Source of the DNA: Flavobacteriia bacterium 40-80
GTDB lineage: Bacteria; Bacteroidota; Bacteroidia; Flavobacteriales_D; Crocinitomicaceae
Length of the DNA stretch: 64,000 bases
NCBI GenBank assembly: GCA_001899145.1
Contig: MKVF01000004.1
Coordinates: 1 to 64,000 of the forward strand
Reading direction: 5' to 3'
Below are positions 1 to 8,607 of the stretch, piece by piece (within the stretch, counting starts at the first letter, position 1; each line of letters opens with the position of its first letter). Both the position numbers and the translations under genes were made by a program. The notes under the pieces were generated by a model, which ran no database searches, had not been told where the DNA came from, and saw only the letters and a list, made by a program, of their open reading frames with translations.

Positions 1-133
1 GAACCAACATCACTACCTTTACTATTTCAAACATTCAACCGCCTCGTTTAGCGGGGACAAAATTACACACTTTTTGGTCTTTTACAAACCTTTTCTATTT
101 TATTTTTTTTGAGAAATCACAATCTCATAATTA

Positions 134-1111
134 TCAATAGGATAGCGTAAGTAATTTTTCAAGAATCTCCATGTCTTCCCTGGCTATTTTGTGTTTCCGA
201 CCTACAGCATCCTCCAATTTCACCTTAGATAAGGTGTTATTTGAAAATCCCACCATCAATTTGTTCTCCTTGTTAATAAGGCTTTCTACAGAAGCACTTC
301 CAAGCCGGGTTGCAAGAATTCTGTCAAATGCACTCGGCCTGCCTCCACGCTGAATATGCCCCAATACAGTTGTTCTGACATCAAATGCTTTAAGATAAGG
401 CGCCAGCTTATTGGTCAGCTCCTCAACTCCGCCCAGCTCATCTCCTTCCGCCACAATAAAAATACTACCTCTTTCTCCTTTATTCATCCGGCATAAGCTA
501 TTTGCAAAAGCCTCCAGCTCCACTTCCCTTTCCGGGATCAAAACCATTTCCGCTCCGGAAGCAATAGCTGCATGTAAAGCAATATATCCGGAATGCCTGC
601 CCATTACTTCAACAAAAAACATACGGTGATGGCTGTTCGCCGTATCTCTCAGCTTATCTACATTTTCAACAACAGTGTTTAAAGCAGTGTCAAAACCTAT
701 GGAGTAATCTGTCCCGAAGATATCATTATCAATTGTTCCGGGCACCCCTACAACAGGTATATTAAATTCGTCAGAAAAAACCGAGGCTCCTTTAAAGCTA
801 CCGTCCCCACCAATCACAATCAAGCCTTCAATTCCGATTGCCTTCAGATTATTATATGCTTTTTCACGGCCTTCGAATGTCCGGAAATCATCTGATCTTG
901 ACGAACTGAGAATTGTTCCTCCCTGAAAAATAATATTATTTACATCTTTATAGTTAAATCGCCTGAATTCATTTTCAACCATTCCCTGGAATCCGTTGTA
1001 AAAACCATAAGGTTCACAATTATGAAACAAACATGTCTTTACAATGCTCCTGATCGCGGCATTCATTCCGGGAGCATCACCTCCCGATGTTATAAAAGCT
1101 ATTTTTTTCAT
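134..1111 (-). CDS. pfkA: 6-phosphofructokinase
   Basis: ATP-dependent phosphofructokinase, converting fructose 6-phosphate to fructose 1,6-bisphosphate in cytoplasmic glycolysis. The 325-residue length is normal for a bacterial PfkA. The N-terminal nucleotide loop SGGDAPGMNAAIR (residues 9-21), GGDGS (101-105), the catalytic PGTIDND (124-130), the substrate-binding MGRHSG (170-175) and the C-terminal GHIQRGG are all present. It follows the lipoprotein gene at 1116-1937 by only 4 bases on the same strand, so the two are probably co-transcribed. The ATP-type glycine after GGDG supports ATP rather than pyrophosphate as phosphate donor, by family rule. fbp (52.1-53.2 kb) encodes the opposing reaction elsewhere in the window. 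Confidence 0.97.
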   Translation of the reverse strand: MKKIAFITSGGDAPGMNAAIRSIVKTCLFHNCEPYGFYNGFQGMVENEFRRFNYKDVNNIIFQGGTILSSSRSDDFRTFEGREKAYNNLKAIGIEGLIVIGGDGSFKGASVFSDEFNIPVVGVPGTIDNDIFGTDYSIGFDTALNTVVENVDKLRDTANSHHRMFFVEVMGRHSGYIALHAAIASGAEMVLIPEREVELEAFANSLCRMNKGERGSIFIVAEGDELGGVEELTNKLAPYLKAFDVRTTVLGHIQRGGRPSAFDRILATRLGSASVESLINKENKLMVGFSNNTLSKVKLEDAVGRKHKIAREDMEILEKLLTLSY

Positions 1112-1115
1112 GAAG

Positions 1116-1937
1116 TTAACTCAGGCTGGTTTTTAGTATTACATTGATTTTTATCAGATCGGGAGGATTGGTAGTGTTCTTTCTGGTAATGGAAACAGAT
1201 CCGTCATTTATTATATAATCATTCAGTTCTTCTCCTGAAACCTGGTCAGTCACCTTAATAATATCGCCTTTATTAAACTTTATCCCTGTTTTATAGGTAA
1301 GAAATCCCGAGTTATCAATAAATTCAAACAGCAGCTCTCCTTTTTCAACCTTCTGCCCGCTCCTTACATACATTTTTCTGAGAAGAACGGGTTTTTCATT
1401 AATAAAGAAATAATCTTTCATTCCCTCCTCAGTAGATGAAGCCTGTTCATATAACTTGTAAAAAGACTGGTTTTTGAACCAAACCGTAAATTCTCGTGGA
1501 AATTTCTCCGAATCCACCCGCGGCAGTAAATTATCCAGGCTCAGAGATGATAACAGCATTTTTAATTCACCGGAATATTTTGCTCCTTCCTGGGTTGCAG
1601 CCAAAGATAAAGCATTTGATAAATCTGACTTTAATTTTCTCAGCCTGATAAATTCATTCTGATTGTCAATCGCAAGGATCAAAGTGCTGGTATCTAAAAA
1701 CTGGGGAATAAAACGTTTTAATTCAGAATTAATAACAGTACCGTCTTTTTTGGAAAATACTTTTATCACTTTATCGGACAGTTTCATATCCAGGACAACA
1801 GTATCGTTTACCGCTAATTCTTTCGGACTCTCTTCTTTGGCAGATACCGCATCAGGAGCATGCTTTTTTTTATTCTGCGACTCTGAACAGGAAAAAAATA
1901 ATAGTAAAGAAATTATGAAGAGAATTTTATTTTTCAT
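1116..1937 (-). CDS. lipoprotein with split lipoyl/HlyD-like halves
   Basis: Predicted lipoprotein of 273 residues; the signal ends in the lipobox FFSC with lipidated Cys17. Residues about 60-95 (V-I-K-V-F-S-K-K-D-G-T-V, then T-L-I-L-A-I-D) and about 188-215 (V-R-S-G-Q-K-V-E-K-G-E-L-L-F-E-F) resemble the two halves of the barrel-sandwich/lipoyl hairpin of HlyD/RND periplasmic adaptors, separated by a mostly helical segment. The role is not known: it may be a divergent adaptor or a free-standing envelope lipoprotein. No pump gene is adjacent. It lies directly upstream of pfkA, with a likely -7 box TATTTTTG at 2008-2015 on the minus strand. Confidence 0.75.
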   Translation of the reverse strand: MKNKILFIISLLLFFSCSESQNKKKHAPDAVSAKEESPKELAVNDTVVLDMKLSDKVIKVFSKKDGTVINSELKRFIPQFLDTSTLILAIDNQNEFIRLRKLKSDLSNALSLAATQEGAKYSGELKMLLSSLSLDNLLPRVDSEKFPREFTVWFKNQSFYKLYEQASSTEEGMKDYFFINEKPVLLRKMYVRSGQKVEKGELLFEFIDNSGFLTYKTGIKFNKGDIIKVTDQVSGEELNDYIINDGSVSITRKNTTNPPDLIKINVILKTSLS

Positions 1938-2007
1938 TTTTATTTAATAACAGAAAACTCACGTTGTTAATAACTTCGTTAATAAAGCGGACTTCAAGTA
2001 AAGATAA

Positions 2008-2015
2008 CAAAAATA
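2008..2015 (-). promoter_or_regulatory. -7 promoter box for lipoprotein-pfkA operon
   Basis: Reads TATTTTTG on the minus strand, matching the Bacteroidota -7 consensus TAnnTTTG, 71 bases upstream of the lipoprotein start. No clear -33 TTG is seen. Confidence 0.45.
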
Positions 2016-2024
2016 CACATATTC

Positions 2025-2032
2025 TATATTTG
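2025..2032 (+). promoter_or_regulatory. -7 promoter box for gene 2052-2588
   Basis: TATATTTG is a full match to the TAnnTTTG consensus. The box ends 19 bases before the ATG at 2052. It sits back to back with the minus-strand box at 2008-2015, so the two transcripts diverge from a very compact region. Confidence 0.55.
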
Positions 2033-2051
2033 TAAGAATAAATGGTATTGT

Positions 2052-2588
2052 ATGTTTGGCACTTTACTGAGAAAAAGACTTTCAAGCGATCAGTTTTCCA
2101 ATATATTCATCAACGCTATATTTGAGGCTACTGAAGCTGGCTTTGAAGTAATAGCGGATATGATGAATAGTGATCCTGCGTTTGTTGTCTCTCCTGAAAT
2201 TAAAAAGGAGAGCTTTGATCAATTTCAATTAATCATATTAGCCGCTAATTTCCATTTATTAGATAAATTCTTTGAACCTCAGGAAGTTGAGGAAATAAAA
2301 TCTGACATCATTTCTAAATTAGCTATTATTTACAATGCAGACGCTTTAAAAATAAAAGAGGTTATCAAACATTATTATCAGTTTATTCAGCGTGTCAATC
2401 ATCCGTCAAAGAATGTATTGTACGGAATCTCAAAAGCGATTTTCTTCAAGTATAATTTAAGTGATTTTCAGGACGAATATTTTAAACGAATGCAGACTCC
2501 AAATCCTTTGTTCCTCAAAAGGCTCGATCATCTAATTGAGAACTTTCTTTGGGACTGGGACGTATTCATGAAGAAATATAAGCTATAA
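2052..2588 (+). CDS. hypothetical helical protein
   Basis: Cytoplasmic protein of 178 residues that I do not recognise. It has no signal peptide or membrane segment and looks mostly alpha-helical, with many Phe, Lys, Asp and Ile residues and a Trp-rich end (FLWDWDVFMKKYKL). It is transcribed alone, from a good TAnnTTTG box at 2025-2032 to a terminator at 2609-2632. Composition matches its neighbours. The complete ORF with its own promoter and terminator argues that it is real. Confidence 0.8.
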   Translation: MFGTLLRKRLSSDQFSNIFINAIFEATEAGFEVIADMMNSDPAFVVSPEIKKESFDQFQLIILAANFHLLDKFFEPQEVEEIKSDIISKLAIIYNADALKIKEVIKHYYQFIQRVNHPSKNVLYGISKAIFFKYNLSDFQDEYFKRMQTPNPLFLKRLDHLIENFLWDWDVFMKKYKL

Positions 2589-2608
2589 AGTTCAGATTAA
2601 ACATAAAA

Positions 2609-2632
2609 AAAGCGGACTGTGAAATCCGCTTT
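2609..2632. terminator. bidirectional intrinsic terminator
   Basis: Stem AAAGCGGA / TCCGCTTT (8 bp) with an 8-base loop, flanked by an A run on the left and a T-rich stretch on the right. It lies between two convergent genes and can serve both. Confidence 0.85.
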
Positions 2633-2640
2633 AATTTTAT

Positions 2641-3069
2641 CTATAAATCATCAGGTAACGATGCCTGCTTATATGATTTTGGCTTTGGCTTCAGCTTATC
2701 TATGAAAACGATTTTTAATTTCTCTCCTTTGCTGGTAACGATCATATCTGATATTCCATTTGTAATTATAACAGCCTGCTTTTTTGCATTATAGATATCT
2801 TTATCCATAAACAAGTCGTAAGTATCATCTTTATATTGAATAAAAATCGATTTTATGACGCCATTTTCAACTCTCGCTTTACCGTTATAACAATAAGATT
2901 CATTTCCTTCAAAGAAAGAAACGATTACATTCCGGTACATATCGTCGGGAACTGCGTATGAGCCTCTTTTTGCAAAAGCGTCTTCCAGCTTTTTAAAACA
3001 GTCATCCGCTTGTGCTACAGCGACAACAGCAGAAAAAAGTAAAAAACTAACTAGTAAAATTTTCTTCAT
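2641..3069 (-). CDS. hypothetical secreted protein
   Basis: Protein of 142 residues with a clear signal peptide (MKKILLVSFLLFSAVVAVAQA, cleavage near AVAQA-DD). The mature part, about 120 residues, contains two Cys (CF and CY contexts) and beta-rich segments such as GVIKSIFIQYKDDTYDLF. The C-terminal tail is basic and Pro-rich (KPKPKSYKQ). I do not recognise the family; the size and composition fit small periplasmic proteins. It is a single gene, convergent with 2052-2588. Confidence 0.75.
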   Translation of the reverse strand: MKKILLVSFLLFSAVVAVAQADDCFKKLEDAFAKRGSYAVPDDMYRNVIVSFFEGNESYCYNGKARVENGVIKSIFIQYKDDTYDLFMDKDIYNAKKQAVIITNGISDMIVTSKGEKLKIVFIDKLKPKPKSYKQASLPDDL

Positions 3070-3251
3070 AAATTAAATTAAGTTGTTAAACCCTTCTTTT
3101 CAAATATAGCAAGTTTGTTTTAAACAGCGACTAATCTTTCAACTTTTTGTCATTCTGTTTAAATGCGAAATATTCTAAACAAATAACCTGCCAAATCTTT
3201 ATAATAATTTAAAACTCTTGATACCAATTATTTAATCTCTTAATTAAAAAT

Positions 3252-3728
3252 TTATTTTTTCACTTTAAATGTAAAATGTTTTTGTGTCAGGTAACTGAAT
3301 GTAACAACGATAACAATCGTCAAAAATTTTGAAACAGTCGGAAAAATATGAAATACTTCGACGAAAATTTTCAATAATGCATAATTCAGCAAAAGGTTCA
3401 TGAGCACTAACAGAAAATAACGAAACAACTGTATTCTTCCTCTGATATTAGATTCCGTCCAGACAACGTACTTGGAAAGCAGAAAGCCTGTAGGAAAAGT
3501 AATGATGAATGAAAAAAGAAAAGCTGCAATATATGGTTCAAATGCGATGGAAGGGGTCAGCTGAACAACCTCTTTTTTGAAAATGAAATTAAACGCAACG
3601 AAATACAGCAACAAATCCATAAACATATTTATTCCTCCGCATGCCGCATAATGAAACGTCTGCTTGTTCATGACCGGCCGGAACAAAGGATAAAAAAGAT
3701 CCAGAAACCGAAGGATTAAATTTCTCAT
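3252..3728 (-). CDS. GtrA family membrane protein
   Basis: Small polytopic protein of 158 residues with four hydrophobic helices. It has the GtrA/DPMS pattern: FHYAACGGINMFMDLLLYF near the start, a mid segment FPTGFLLSKYVVWTES, then FRYFLLVLMNLLLNY and the ending TQKHFTFKVKK. GtrA proteins are thought to help flip lipid-linked sugars (undecaprenyl- or polyprenyl-phosphate sugar) in cell-surface glycan synthesis. It is third in a tight minus-strand set after a tyrosine phosphatase and an RsmI-like methyltransferase, only 3 bases from the latter. The substrate cannot be told from sequence. Confidence 0.88.
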   Translation of the reverse strand: MRNLILRFLDLFYPLFRPVMNKQTFHYAACGGINMFMDLLLYFVAFNFIFKKEVVQLTPSIAFEPYIAAFLFSFIITFPTGFLLSKYVVWTESNIRGRIQLFRYFLLVLMNLLLNYALLKIFVEVFHIFPTVSKFLTIVIVVTFSYLTQKHFTFKVKK

Positions 3729-3731
3729 GTC

Positions 3732-4445
3732 TTAATTATACTTTCCAATAGCGAATATTGCAGGGATCTTATTCAGATCATACGCTTTTTCTCTCCATTC
3801 TGCAACGGTCATTGTCTGAATACGCTCATTAGGGTTTGTGAGATCCGAACCAATGCACAGCAGTGTGTCGTCCATCAACTCGTTCAGCAAATCTTCTATC
3901 ATATTATTATTCCGAAACGGAGTTTCCATAAAAAGATTTGTGACTCCCGACTTTCTGGAATTAAACTCCAAATCTTTTATCTTCCTGACACGTTCTTTCC
4001 TGTCTTTCGGCAAATATCCGTGAAAAGCAAACTGCTGTCCGTTAAATCCGCTCGCAATCAGTGTCAGTAAAATCGAAGAAGGGCCAACAAGAGGATGCAC
4101 GTGAATTTCATGCTGATGTGCAACAGCAACTAATTCCGCTCCCGGATCAGCGATTCCCGGACATCCCGCTTCAGAAATCACTCCGACATCTTCACTACTT
4201 AACAGCAAGCGAATAATAGGCATTACATCTTCAGCTGTGCTCCTTTTATTAATAACAAAAAAACGGGATTCATCAATCGGAAATTCCCTGTCCAGCTTAC
4301 GCAGATAACGGCGTGCCGATTTTATATCTTCCACGGCAAAGCTTCTTAGTCTTATTGCCAGCTGAGCTACTTCCGCGGGAATAATATGCTGTGTTGTCTC
4401 ACTTCCCAGAGTTGTTGGTATCAAATATAATTTACCTTTTGCCAT
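3732..4445 (-). CDS. SAM-dependent methyltransferase, RsmI-like
   Basis: Tetrapyrrole-methylase-fold protein of 237 residues related to RsmI, the 16S rRNA 2'-O-ribose methyltransferase (C1402). It begins GKLYLIPTTLGS, has the EAGCPGIADPGAELV motif (about residues 92-106), VGPSSILLTLIASGFNGQQFAFHGYLP, and the family-typical METPFRN. Bacteroidota often carry a shorter RsmI-like paralogue of this kind beside a full RsmI, so I give no gene symbol. Its start overlaps the end of the upstream phosphatase gene by 14 bases, showing translational coupling. Confidence 0.9.
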   Translation of the reverse strand: MAKGKLYLIPTTLGSETTQHIIPAEVAQLAIRLRSFAVEDIKSARRYLRKLDREFPIDESRFFVINKRSTAEDVMPIIRLLLSSEDVGVISEAGCPGIADPGAELVAVAHQHEIHVHPLVGPSSILLTLIASGFNGQQFAFHGYLPKDRKERVRKIKDLEFNSRKSGVTNLFMETPFRNNNMIEDLLNELMDDTLLCIGSDLTNPNERIQTMTVAEWREKAYDLNKIPAIFAIGKYN

Positions 4446-4902
4446 TCATTTTAAAATTTGAAATAATTTTATCCGTTGCTTCGTCCAGCATTTCGTACAC
4501 ATCAATAAATCCCTGGGTTCCTCCGTAATACGGATCCGGAACAATTCTGTTTTCTTCAGGATAAACCAGATCCAGAATAGGAATCACTTTTTCGCGCTGT
4601 TCGTCTGTAGAGCATATTCCAATCACATCCCGGTAATTGTTTCTGTCCATGACATAAATAACGTCAAATTCATCCAGATCGGATTTGGTAATCGGGCGGG
4701 AACGAAGAAAACTCAGATCAGTCCCGAAATTCTTTGCCGTCTCTATCATTCTTGCATCTGCCTTTTCTCCTTCATGAAATCCCGAAGTACCGGCAGAATC
4801 AACAATAAACGGCAGATTTTGTTCTTCTACCTTCCTGCGAAGCAAACCGTCAGCTAAAGGCGAACGGCAAATATTCCCAAGACAAACCATCAATACTTTC
4901 AT
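4432..4902 (-). CDS. low-molecular-weight protein tyrosine phosphatase
   Basis: Cysteine phosphatase of 156 residues with the P-loop CLGNICRSP starting at Cys7 (C-x5-R) and the general-acid motif DPYYGG near residue 125. Such enzymes dephosphorylate tyrosine kinases of polysaccharide export, or act as arsenate reductase-like enzymes; the GtrA gene two positions downstream makes a surface-polysaccharide link plausible but unproven. It is first gene of a three-gene operon and is divergent from lpdA, with 95 bases between the starts. Confidence 0.94.
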   Translation of the reverse strand: MKVLMVCLGNICRSPLADGLLRRKVEEQNLPFIVDSAGTSGFHEGEKADARMIETAKNFGTDLSFLRSRPITKSDLDEFDVIYVMDRNNYRDVIGICSTDEQREKVIPILDLVYPEENRIVPDPYYGGTQGFIDVYEMLDEATDKIISNFKMNGKR

Positions 4903-4958
4903 ATCACAAAGTTAATCGTTCGCAAAAAATAGCAATCTTTCATCTGAGATTTAATTAG

Positions 4959-4966
4959 TATATTCG
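4959..4966 (+). promoter_or_regulatory. -7 promoter box for lpdA
   Basis: TATATTCG, a near match to TAnnTTTG, 31 bases before the ATG. The same octamer is the -7 box of the putative small RNA at 48.5 kb. Confidence 0.45.
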
Positions 4967-4997
4967 CAAAAAATCGAAATTATTATAAAAGTACGAT

Positions 4998-6389
4998 ATG
5001 AATTACGACATCATTGTAATCGGTAGCGGCCCGGGCGGATATGTAACTGCGATCCGTGCCTCTCAATTAGGACTAAAAACGGCTGTTGTCGAAAAAGATT
5101 CTTTAGGAGGAATCTGCCTGAACTGGGGATGTATTCCGACAAAGGCTTTATTAAAAAGTGCAAATGTTTTTGAATATCTGACACATGCTGCTGACTACGG
5201 TATCCAGGTGAAAGAAGCAAAAGCTGATTTCAAAGCAATCATAGAAAGAAGCCGCGGCGTTGCGAATGGTATGAGCGCAGGAATTCAGTTCCTGATGAAA
5301 AAAAATAAAATCGATGTAATTAAAGGTACGGGAAAAATCAAAGCAGGGAAAATCGTTACTGTTACGGGAGAAGACGGAAAAGCAACTGACTACACTGCTG
5401 CTAAAGGAATAATCCTGGCAACGGGTGCACGTTCCAGAAACCTTCCTAATTTACCGCAGGATGGTAAGAAAATCATTGGTTACAGAGAGGCGATGAGCTT
5501 GCCGGAGCAGCCTAAAAAACTGGTTGTTGTAGGTTCAGGTGCTATCGGAGTTGAATTTGCTTATTTCTATAATTCCATCGGTACTGAAGTAACAGTTGTT
5601 GAATTCATGCCGAATATTGTTCCGGTAGAGGACGAGGAAGTTTCAAAACAATTAGAAAAATCCTTCAAAAAAGCAGGAATCAAAATCATGACTTCTTCTG
5701 CTGTGGAAAAAGTAGATACGGCAGGAAAGGGTTGTAAAGTGACTGTGAAAACCGAGAAAGGCGAAGAAGTGATCGAATGTGACGTTGTTCTTTCTGCTGC
5801 GGGAATTGAAACAAATATCGAAGGGATCGGACTGGAAGAAGTTGGTATTGCTACTGACAAAGGAAAAGTACTGGTAAACGAGTATTACCAGACAAATATC
5901 CCTGGTTATTATGCTATCGGAGATATCGTTCCCGGACCGGCATTAGCGCACGTTGCTTCCGCGGAAGGTATCATCTGTGTAGAACAAATTGCAGGACATC
6001 ATCCGGAGCCTTTGGATTATAATAATATCCCGGGCTGTACTTACTGTAATCCGGAAGTGGCTTCTGTCGGATACACTGAGAAAAAAGCAAAAGAAGCAGG
6101 TTACGAAATCAAAGTGGGTAAATTCCCGTTCTCTGCTTCAGGAAAAGCAAGTGCTGCCGGAGCAAAAGATGGTTTTGTGAAATTGATTTTCGATGCAAAA
6201 TACGGTGAATTGTTAGGGGCACACATGATCGGCGCAAATGTAACGGAAATGATCGCTGAGATTGTTGCTGTGCGTAAACTGGAAGTTACAGGAGAAGCAT
6301 TGATCAAAACAGTACATCCGCATCCTACAATGTCAGAAGCAGTAATGGAAGCTGCCGCTGCTGCATACGGAGAAGTGATTCACTTATAA
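4998..6389 (+). CDS. lpdA: dihydrolipoyl dehydrogenase
   Basis: E3 component of the 2-oxo-acid dehydrogenase complexes and the glycine cleavage system; it reoxidises protein-bound dihydrolipoamide using FAD and NAD+. The 463 residues show the FAD dinucleotide fold IGSGPGGYVTAIRA (8-21), the redox disulfide GGICLNWGCIPTK (Cys40 and Cys45), the NAD-binding VVVGSGAIGVEFA, the second FAD motif YAIGDIV, and the C-terminal HPHPTMSEA carrying the catalytic His-Glu pair. It is transcribed alone: TATATTCG box upstream, strong terminator at 6411-6443. No E1 or E2 genes are nearby, so the enzyme is probably shared by several complexes. Confidence 0.96.
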   Translation: MNYDIIVIGSGPGGYVTAIRASQLGLKTAVVEKDSLGGICLNWGCIPTKALLKSANVFEYLTHAADYGIQVKEAKADFKAIIERSRGVANGMSAGIQFLMKKNKIDVIKGTGKIKAGKIVTVTGEDGKATDYTAAKGIILATGARSRNLPNLPQDGKKIIGYREAMSLPEQPKKLVVVGSGAIGVEFAYFYNSIGTEVTVVEFMPNIVPVEDEEVSKQLEKSFKKAGIKIMTSSAVEKVDTAGKGCKVTVKTEKGEEVIECDVVLSAAGIETNIEGIGLEEVGIATDKGKVLVNEYYQTNIPGYYAIGDIVPGPALAHVASAEGIICVEQIAGHHPEPLDYNNIPGCTYCNPEVASVGYTEKKAKEAGYEIKVGKFPFSASGKASAAGAKDGFVKLIFDAKYGELLGAHMIGANVTEMIAEIVAVRKLEVTGEALIKTVHPHPTMSEAVMEAAAAAYGEVIHL

Positions 6390-6410
6390 GATGTGATTTT
6401 AAATATTAGA

Positions 6411-6443
6411 AAAAGGACACAGATGATTCCGTGTCCTTTTTTT
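6411..6443 (+). terminator. intrinsic terminator of lpdA
   Basis: Perfect 10-bp stem AAAAGGACAC / GTGTCCTTTT around a 10-base loop, followed by further T residues. Confidence 0.92.
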
Positions 6444-6509
6444 ATTCCAATATTTTTCAAAAACTATTCTATTACTCTTTAATCAATTATATTTTTATTA
6501 TTTAATAAA

Positions 6510-7052
6510 TTGAATTTTGTGAGAATCTTGTCCTTTTTAACAATGTTATTTTTAGTATGTAGTTGTACTACTAAACATAATAAACCGAGATCATTTGAAA
6601 AGGAAGATAATTACACCACTTTCTTTTCCAACTTAAATTTTTATTCCCTTAATGATACCATTTTTATTTATGCCAGATTTAGTGAATGCAGAGAATGGGG
6701 CGGTCATAAAGAGATTATTAAAGTTTATATCAAAGACACTACATATTGCGCTAATTATATAAAATATGATACTGATTGTGACAAAATGGATCGATTTGGG
6801 ATTTTACCGTTAGAAAAAGTAACAGATACTATCGTAAATATTACAGAGAATGCAGAAAGTGCGATTAATAAATATTGTCATCAATTGATAGATGCAAAAA
6901 TAAGCGAAAATCCTCTTGGAAATGCCGGCAATATTTTTCTGCTTCAAAATTCAAAAGAAACATTGAAAATATCAATATATGACGACAACAAATCTAATGT
7001 GAAAAATTTCCGGGAGTTAGTGAATACTTTATTAAAAAAAGCTGAACTATAA
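6510..7052 (+). CDS. hypothetical lipoprotein
   Basis: Protein of 180 residues with no ATG at a sensible place: the best start is TTG at 6510 (GTG at 6519 is the alternative). Only these give a full signal segment (MNFVRILSFLTMLFLVCSC), ending in a lipobox with Cys19 (or Cys17). An ATG at 6543 would leave the signal too short. The mature part has several Cys and is beta-rich; the family is unknown. It is followed after 1 base by a small membrane protein, so the two form an operon. AT content is higher than in lpdA. Confidence 0.65.
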   Translation: MNFVRILSFLTMLFLVCSCTTKHNKPRSFEKEDNYTTFFSNLNFYSLNDTIFIYARFSECREWGGHKEIIKVYIKDTTYCANYIKYDTDCDKMDRFGILPLEKVTDTIVNITENAESAINKYCHQLIDAKISENPLGNAGNIFLLQNSKETLKISIYDDNKSNVKNFRELVNTLLKKAEL

Positions 7053-7053
7053 A

Positions 7054-7341
7054 ATGAAAACATTTATACAATTATTTACGATAACAGTCCTTATCTTTTT
7101 AGGATATTTTACCTTTTCTTCATTATTTCTATTTAATAAAGATGGCGGAGGAGATATTATGTTTTTATTTTTAACATATACTTCAATTACAATTCACTTT
7201 ATCATTTTGCTCAATAATCTACTTCGGAGAACAAAGCGGGTAAATGCTTTATACAAAATCATCAGTCTTGCGATAATTACTTTTGTTCTTGTTTATTCTC
7301 AAAACAGTTATTTCTCTCTGATAAAAAAAATTATTTTCTAA
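7054..7341 (+). CDS. small membrane protein
   Basis: Hydrophobic protein of 95 residues with three predicted membrane helices (about residues 5-27, 36-56 and 68-84) separated by short charged loops (FNKDGGG, RRTKRVN). I do not recognise it. Its ATG lies 1 base after the stop of the lipoprotein gene at 6510-7052, which supports co-expression and a shared envelope role. No terminator in the + direction is visible. Confidence 0.65.
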   Translation: MKTFIQLFTITVLIFLGYFTFSSLFLFNKDGGGDIMFLFLTYTSITIHFIILLNNLLRRTKRVNALYKIISLAIITFVLVYSQNSYFSLIKKIIF

Positions 7342-7365
7342 CCGTTTTGATAATTGAAAAGATCA

Positions 7366-7396
7366 TAAAAAAAGCAGCTATCCTTAAATAGCTGCT
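7366..7396 (-). terminator. intrinsic terminator of the OmpA-like gene
   Basis: Stem AGCAGCTA / TAGCTGCT (8 bp, 8-base loop). The run of seven A at 7366-7372 becomes the U tract on the minus strand. Confidence 0.85.
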
Positions 7397-7418
7397 CAAT
7401 ATCTGATCTGTAAAAAAT

Positions 7419-8387
7419 TTACTTCGAAATCAGCTCAAACAGGGCTTTCAAATTCGGAGCAACAATAATTTCAATACGGCGGTTTTTAGCTTTGTCATTT
7501 ACATCCACAGGATAATATTCAGAACGTCCCGCAGCAGATAAAATTTTAGGATCCATTTTCGAACTTGCAAGCATTATCTCAACTACAGATGTTGCTCTCA
7601 ATACGGAAAGTTCCCAGTTATTTTTAGGATGGTTCGGAGAAATAAGTTTATCCGTATCCGTATGACCTTCTACAATAATCTCCATATCCTTTTCTGTTTC
7701 CAGAATCTTTGCCAGATCGACCAAAGCTTGTTTCCCTTGTTCTTCTACTTTTGTACTTCCTGTTTTAAACAAAAGCTTCGCTTCCAGGCTAACATATAAT
7801 TTTCCATCTTTCTCAACAACGCTTAAACCTTTATCTTCATACGGTTTCAATGCGCTCAGCACACGGTTTTTGAGATCGTTGATTGCTTTGTCTTTCCGGT
7901 TAATCAGCTCCTCCAGCTCATATACTCGCTTTTCCCGGTCTGCTAACAACTGCTGTTTTTGCTTCAATTCATTCTCCAGCTCCTGTAATAATTCCTGCTT
8001 TCTTCGCAGCTCGTCACTTTTGGAATTCAATTCACCTTGTAAAGAACTACTTTCCTGCTGACCTCTTTTTCTTACTTCATCCAGCTGCTTTTCATACGCC
8101 ACAACCTGATTCACCATTTTATCATATTGGGATTGTACCAAACGTAGCTCTTCTCCTACCTTCGCTGTATCTTTTTTCATTTGCTCTACTTCACCCTGAA
8201 GTAATCCCAAACGTGTGTCACAATCTTTAAATTTCGATTCAAAATCAATTGCTGCTGACTTGTATTTCTCCAGCTCTTCATTACACGCCCGCTCTTTCTC
8301 TAAAAGCTCATTGTATTTTTTAGAAGGTACACAAGCCACTGCCATCACCACAAAAAAAGATAAAACAAAAAGATTCTGCAATTTCAT
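7419..8387 (-). CDS. OmpA-family lipoprotein with coiled coil
   Basis: Envelope protein of 322 residues. The lipoprotein signal ends AVAC (Cys19). Residues about 25-180 form a long Gln/Glu/Lys-rich coiled coil (ELNSKSDELRRKQELLQELENELKQKQQ), and the C-terminal 130 residues are an OmpA/MotB peptidoglycan-binding domain: LLFKTGSTKVEEQGKQAL, then IIVEGHTDTDK, then NWELSVLRATSVVEIM and KAKNRRIEIIVAP. It probably tethers the outer membrane to the cell wall. It is transcribed alone and ends at the terminator at 7366-7396. The coiled coil makes it a spacer type rather than a barrel OmpA. Confidence 0.93.
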   Translation of the reverse strand: MKLQNLFVLSFFVVMAVACVPSKKYNELLEKERACNEELEKYKSAAIDFESKFKDCDTRLGLLQGEVEQMKKDTAKVGEELRLVQSQYDKMVNQVVAYEKQLDEVRKRGQQESSSLQGELNSKSDELRRKQELLQELENELKQKQQLLADREKRVYELEELINRKDKAINDLKNRVLSALKPYEDKGLSVVEKDGKLYVSLEAKLLFKTGSTKVEEQGKQALVDLAKILETEKDMEIIVEGHTDTDKLISPNHPKNNWELSVLRATSVVEIMLASSKMDPKILSAAGRSEYYPVDVNDKAKNRRIEIIVAPNLKALFELISK

Positions 8388-8490
8388 ACCATTTATTTTT
8401 TATCAATTCTTACAAAGTTGAAGAAATATCGACCTGAAAAAACAGAACGGGAGAATAGTTATAAACAGCGTTTTTTTGAATACGGTGGCA

Positions 8491-8566
8491 GGACTTTAGA
8501 GGATTTGCAGGATATTATGACTTTAGGATGTTATAATATCAGGACGTTAAGATATTAAGGCAAAAG
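8491..8566. repeat. degenerate heptad-phased intergenic repeat
   Basis: Degenerate 7-bp-periodic stretch with recurring AGGAT, GTTA and TATTA words (for example GCAGGAT, ATTATGA, CTTTAGG, ATGTTAT). It lies between two minus-strand genes. It is one of six such sites in this window and has the least exact units. Confidence 0.5.
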
Positions 8567-8607
8567 ATGGACGTTTATTTCTTACTTCTAACGCTCTGAC
8601 TTCTCTC

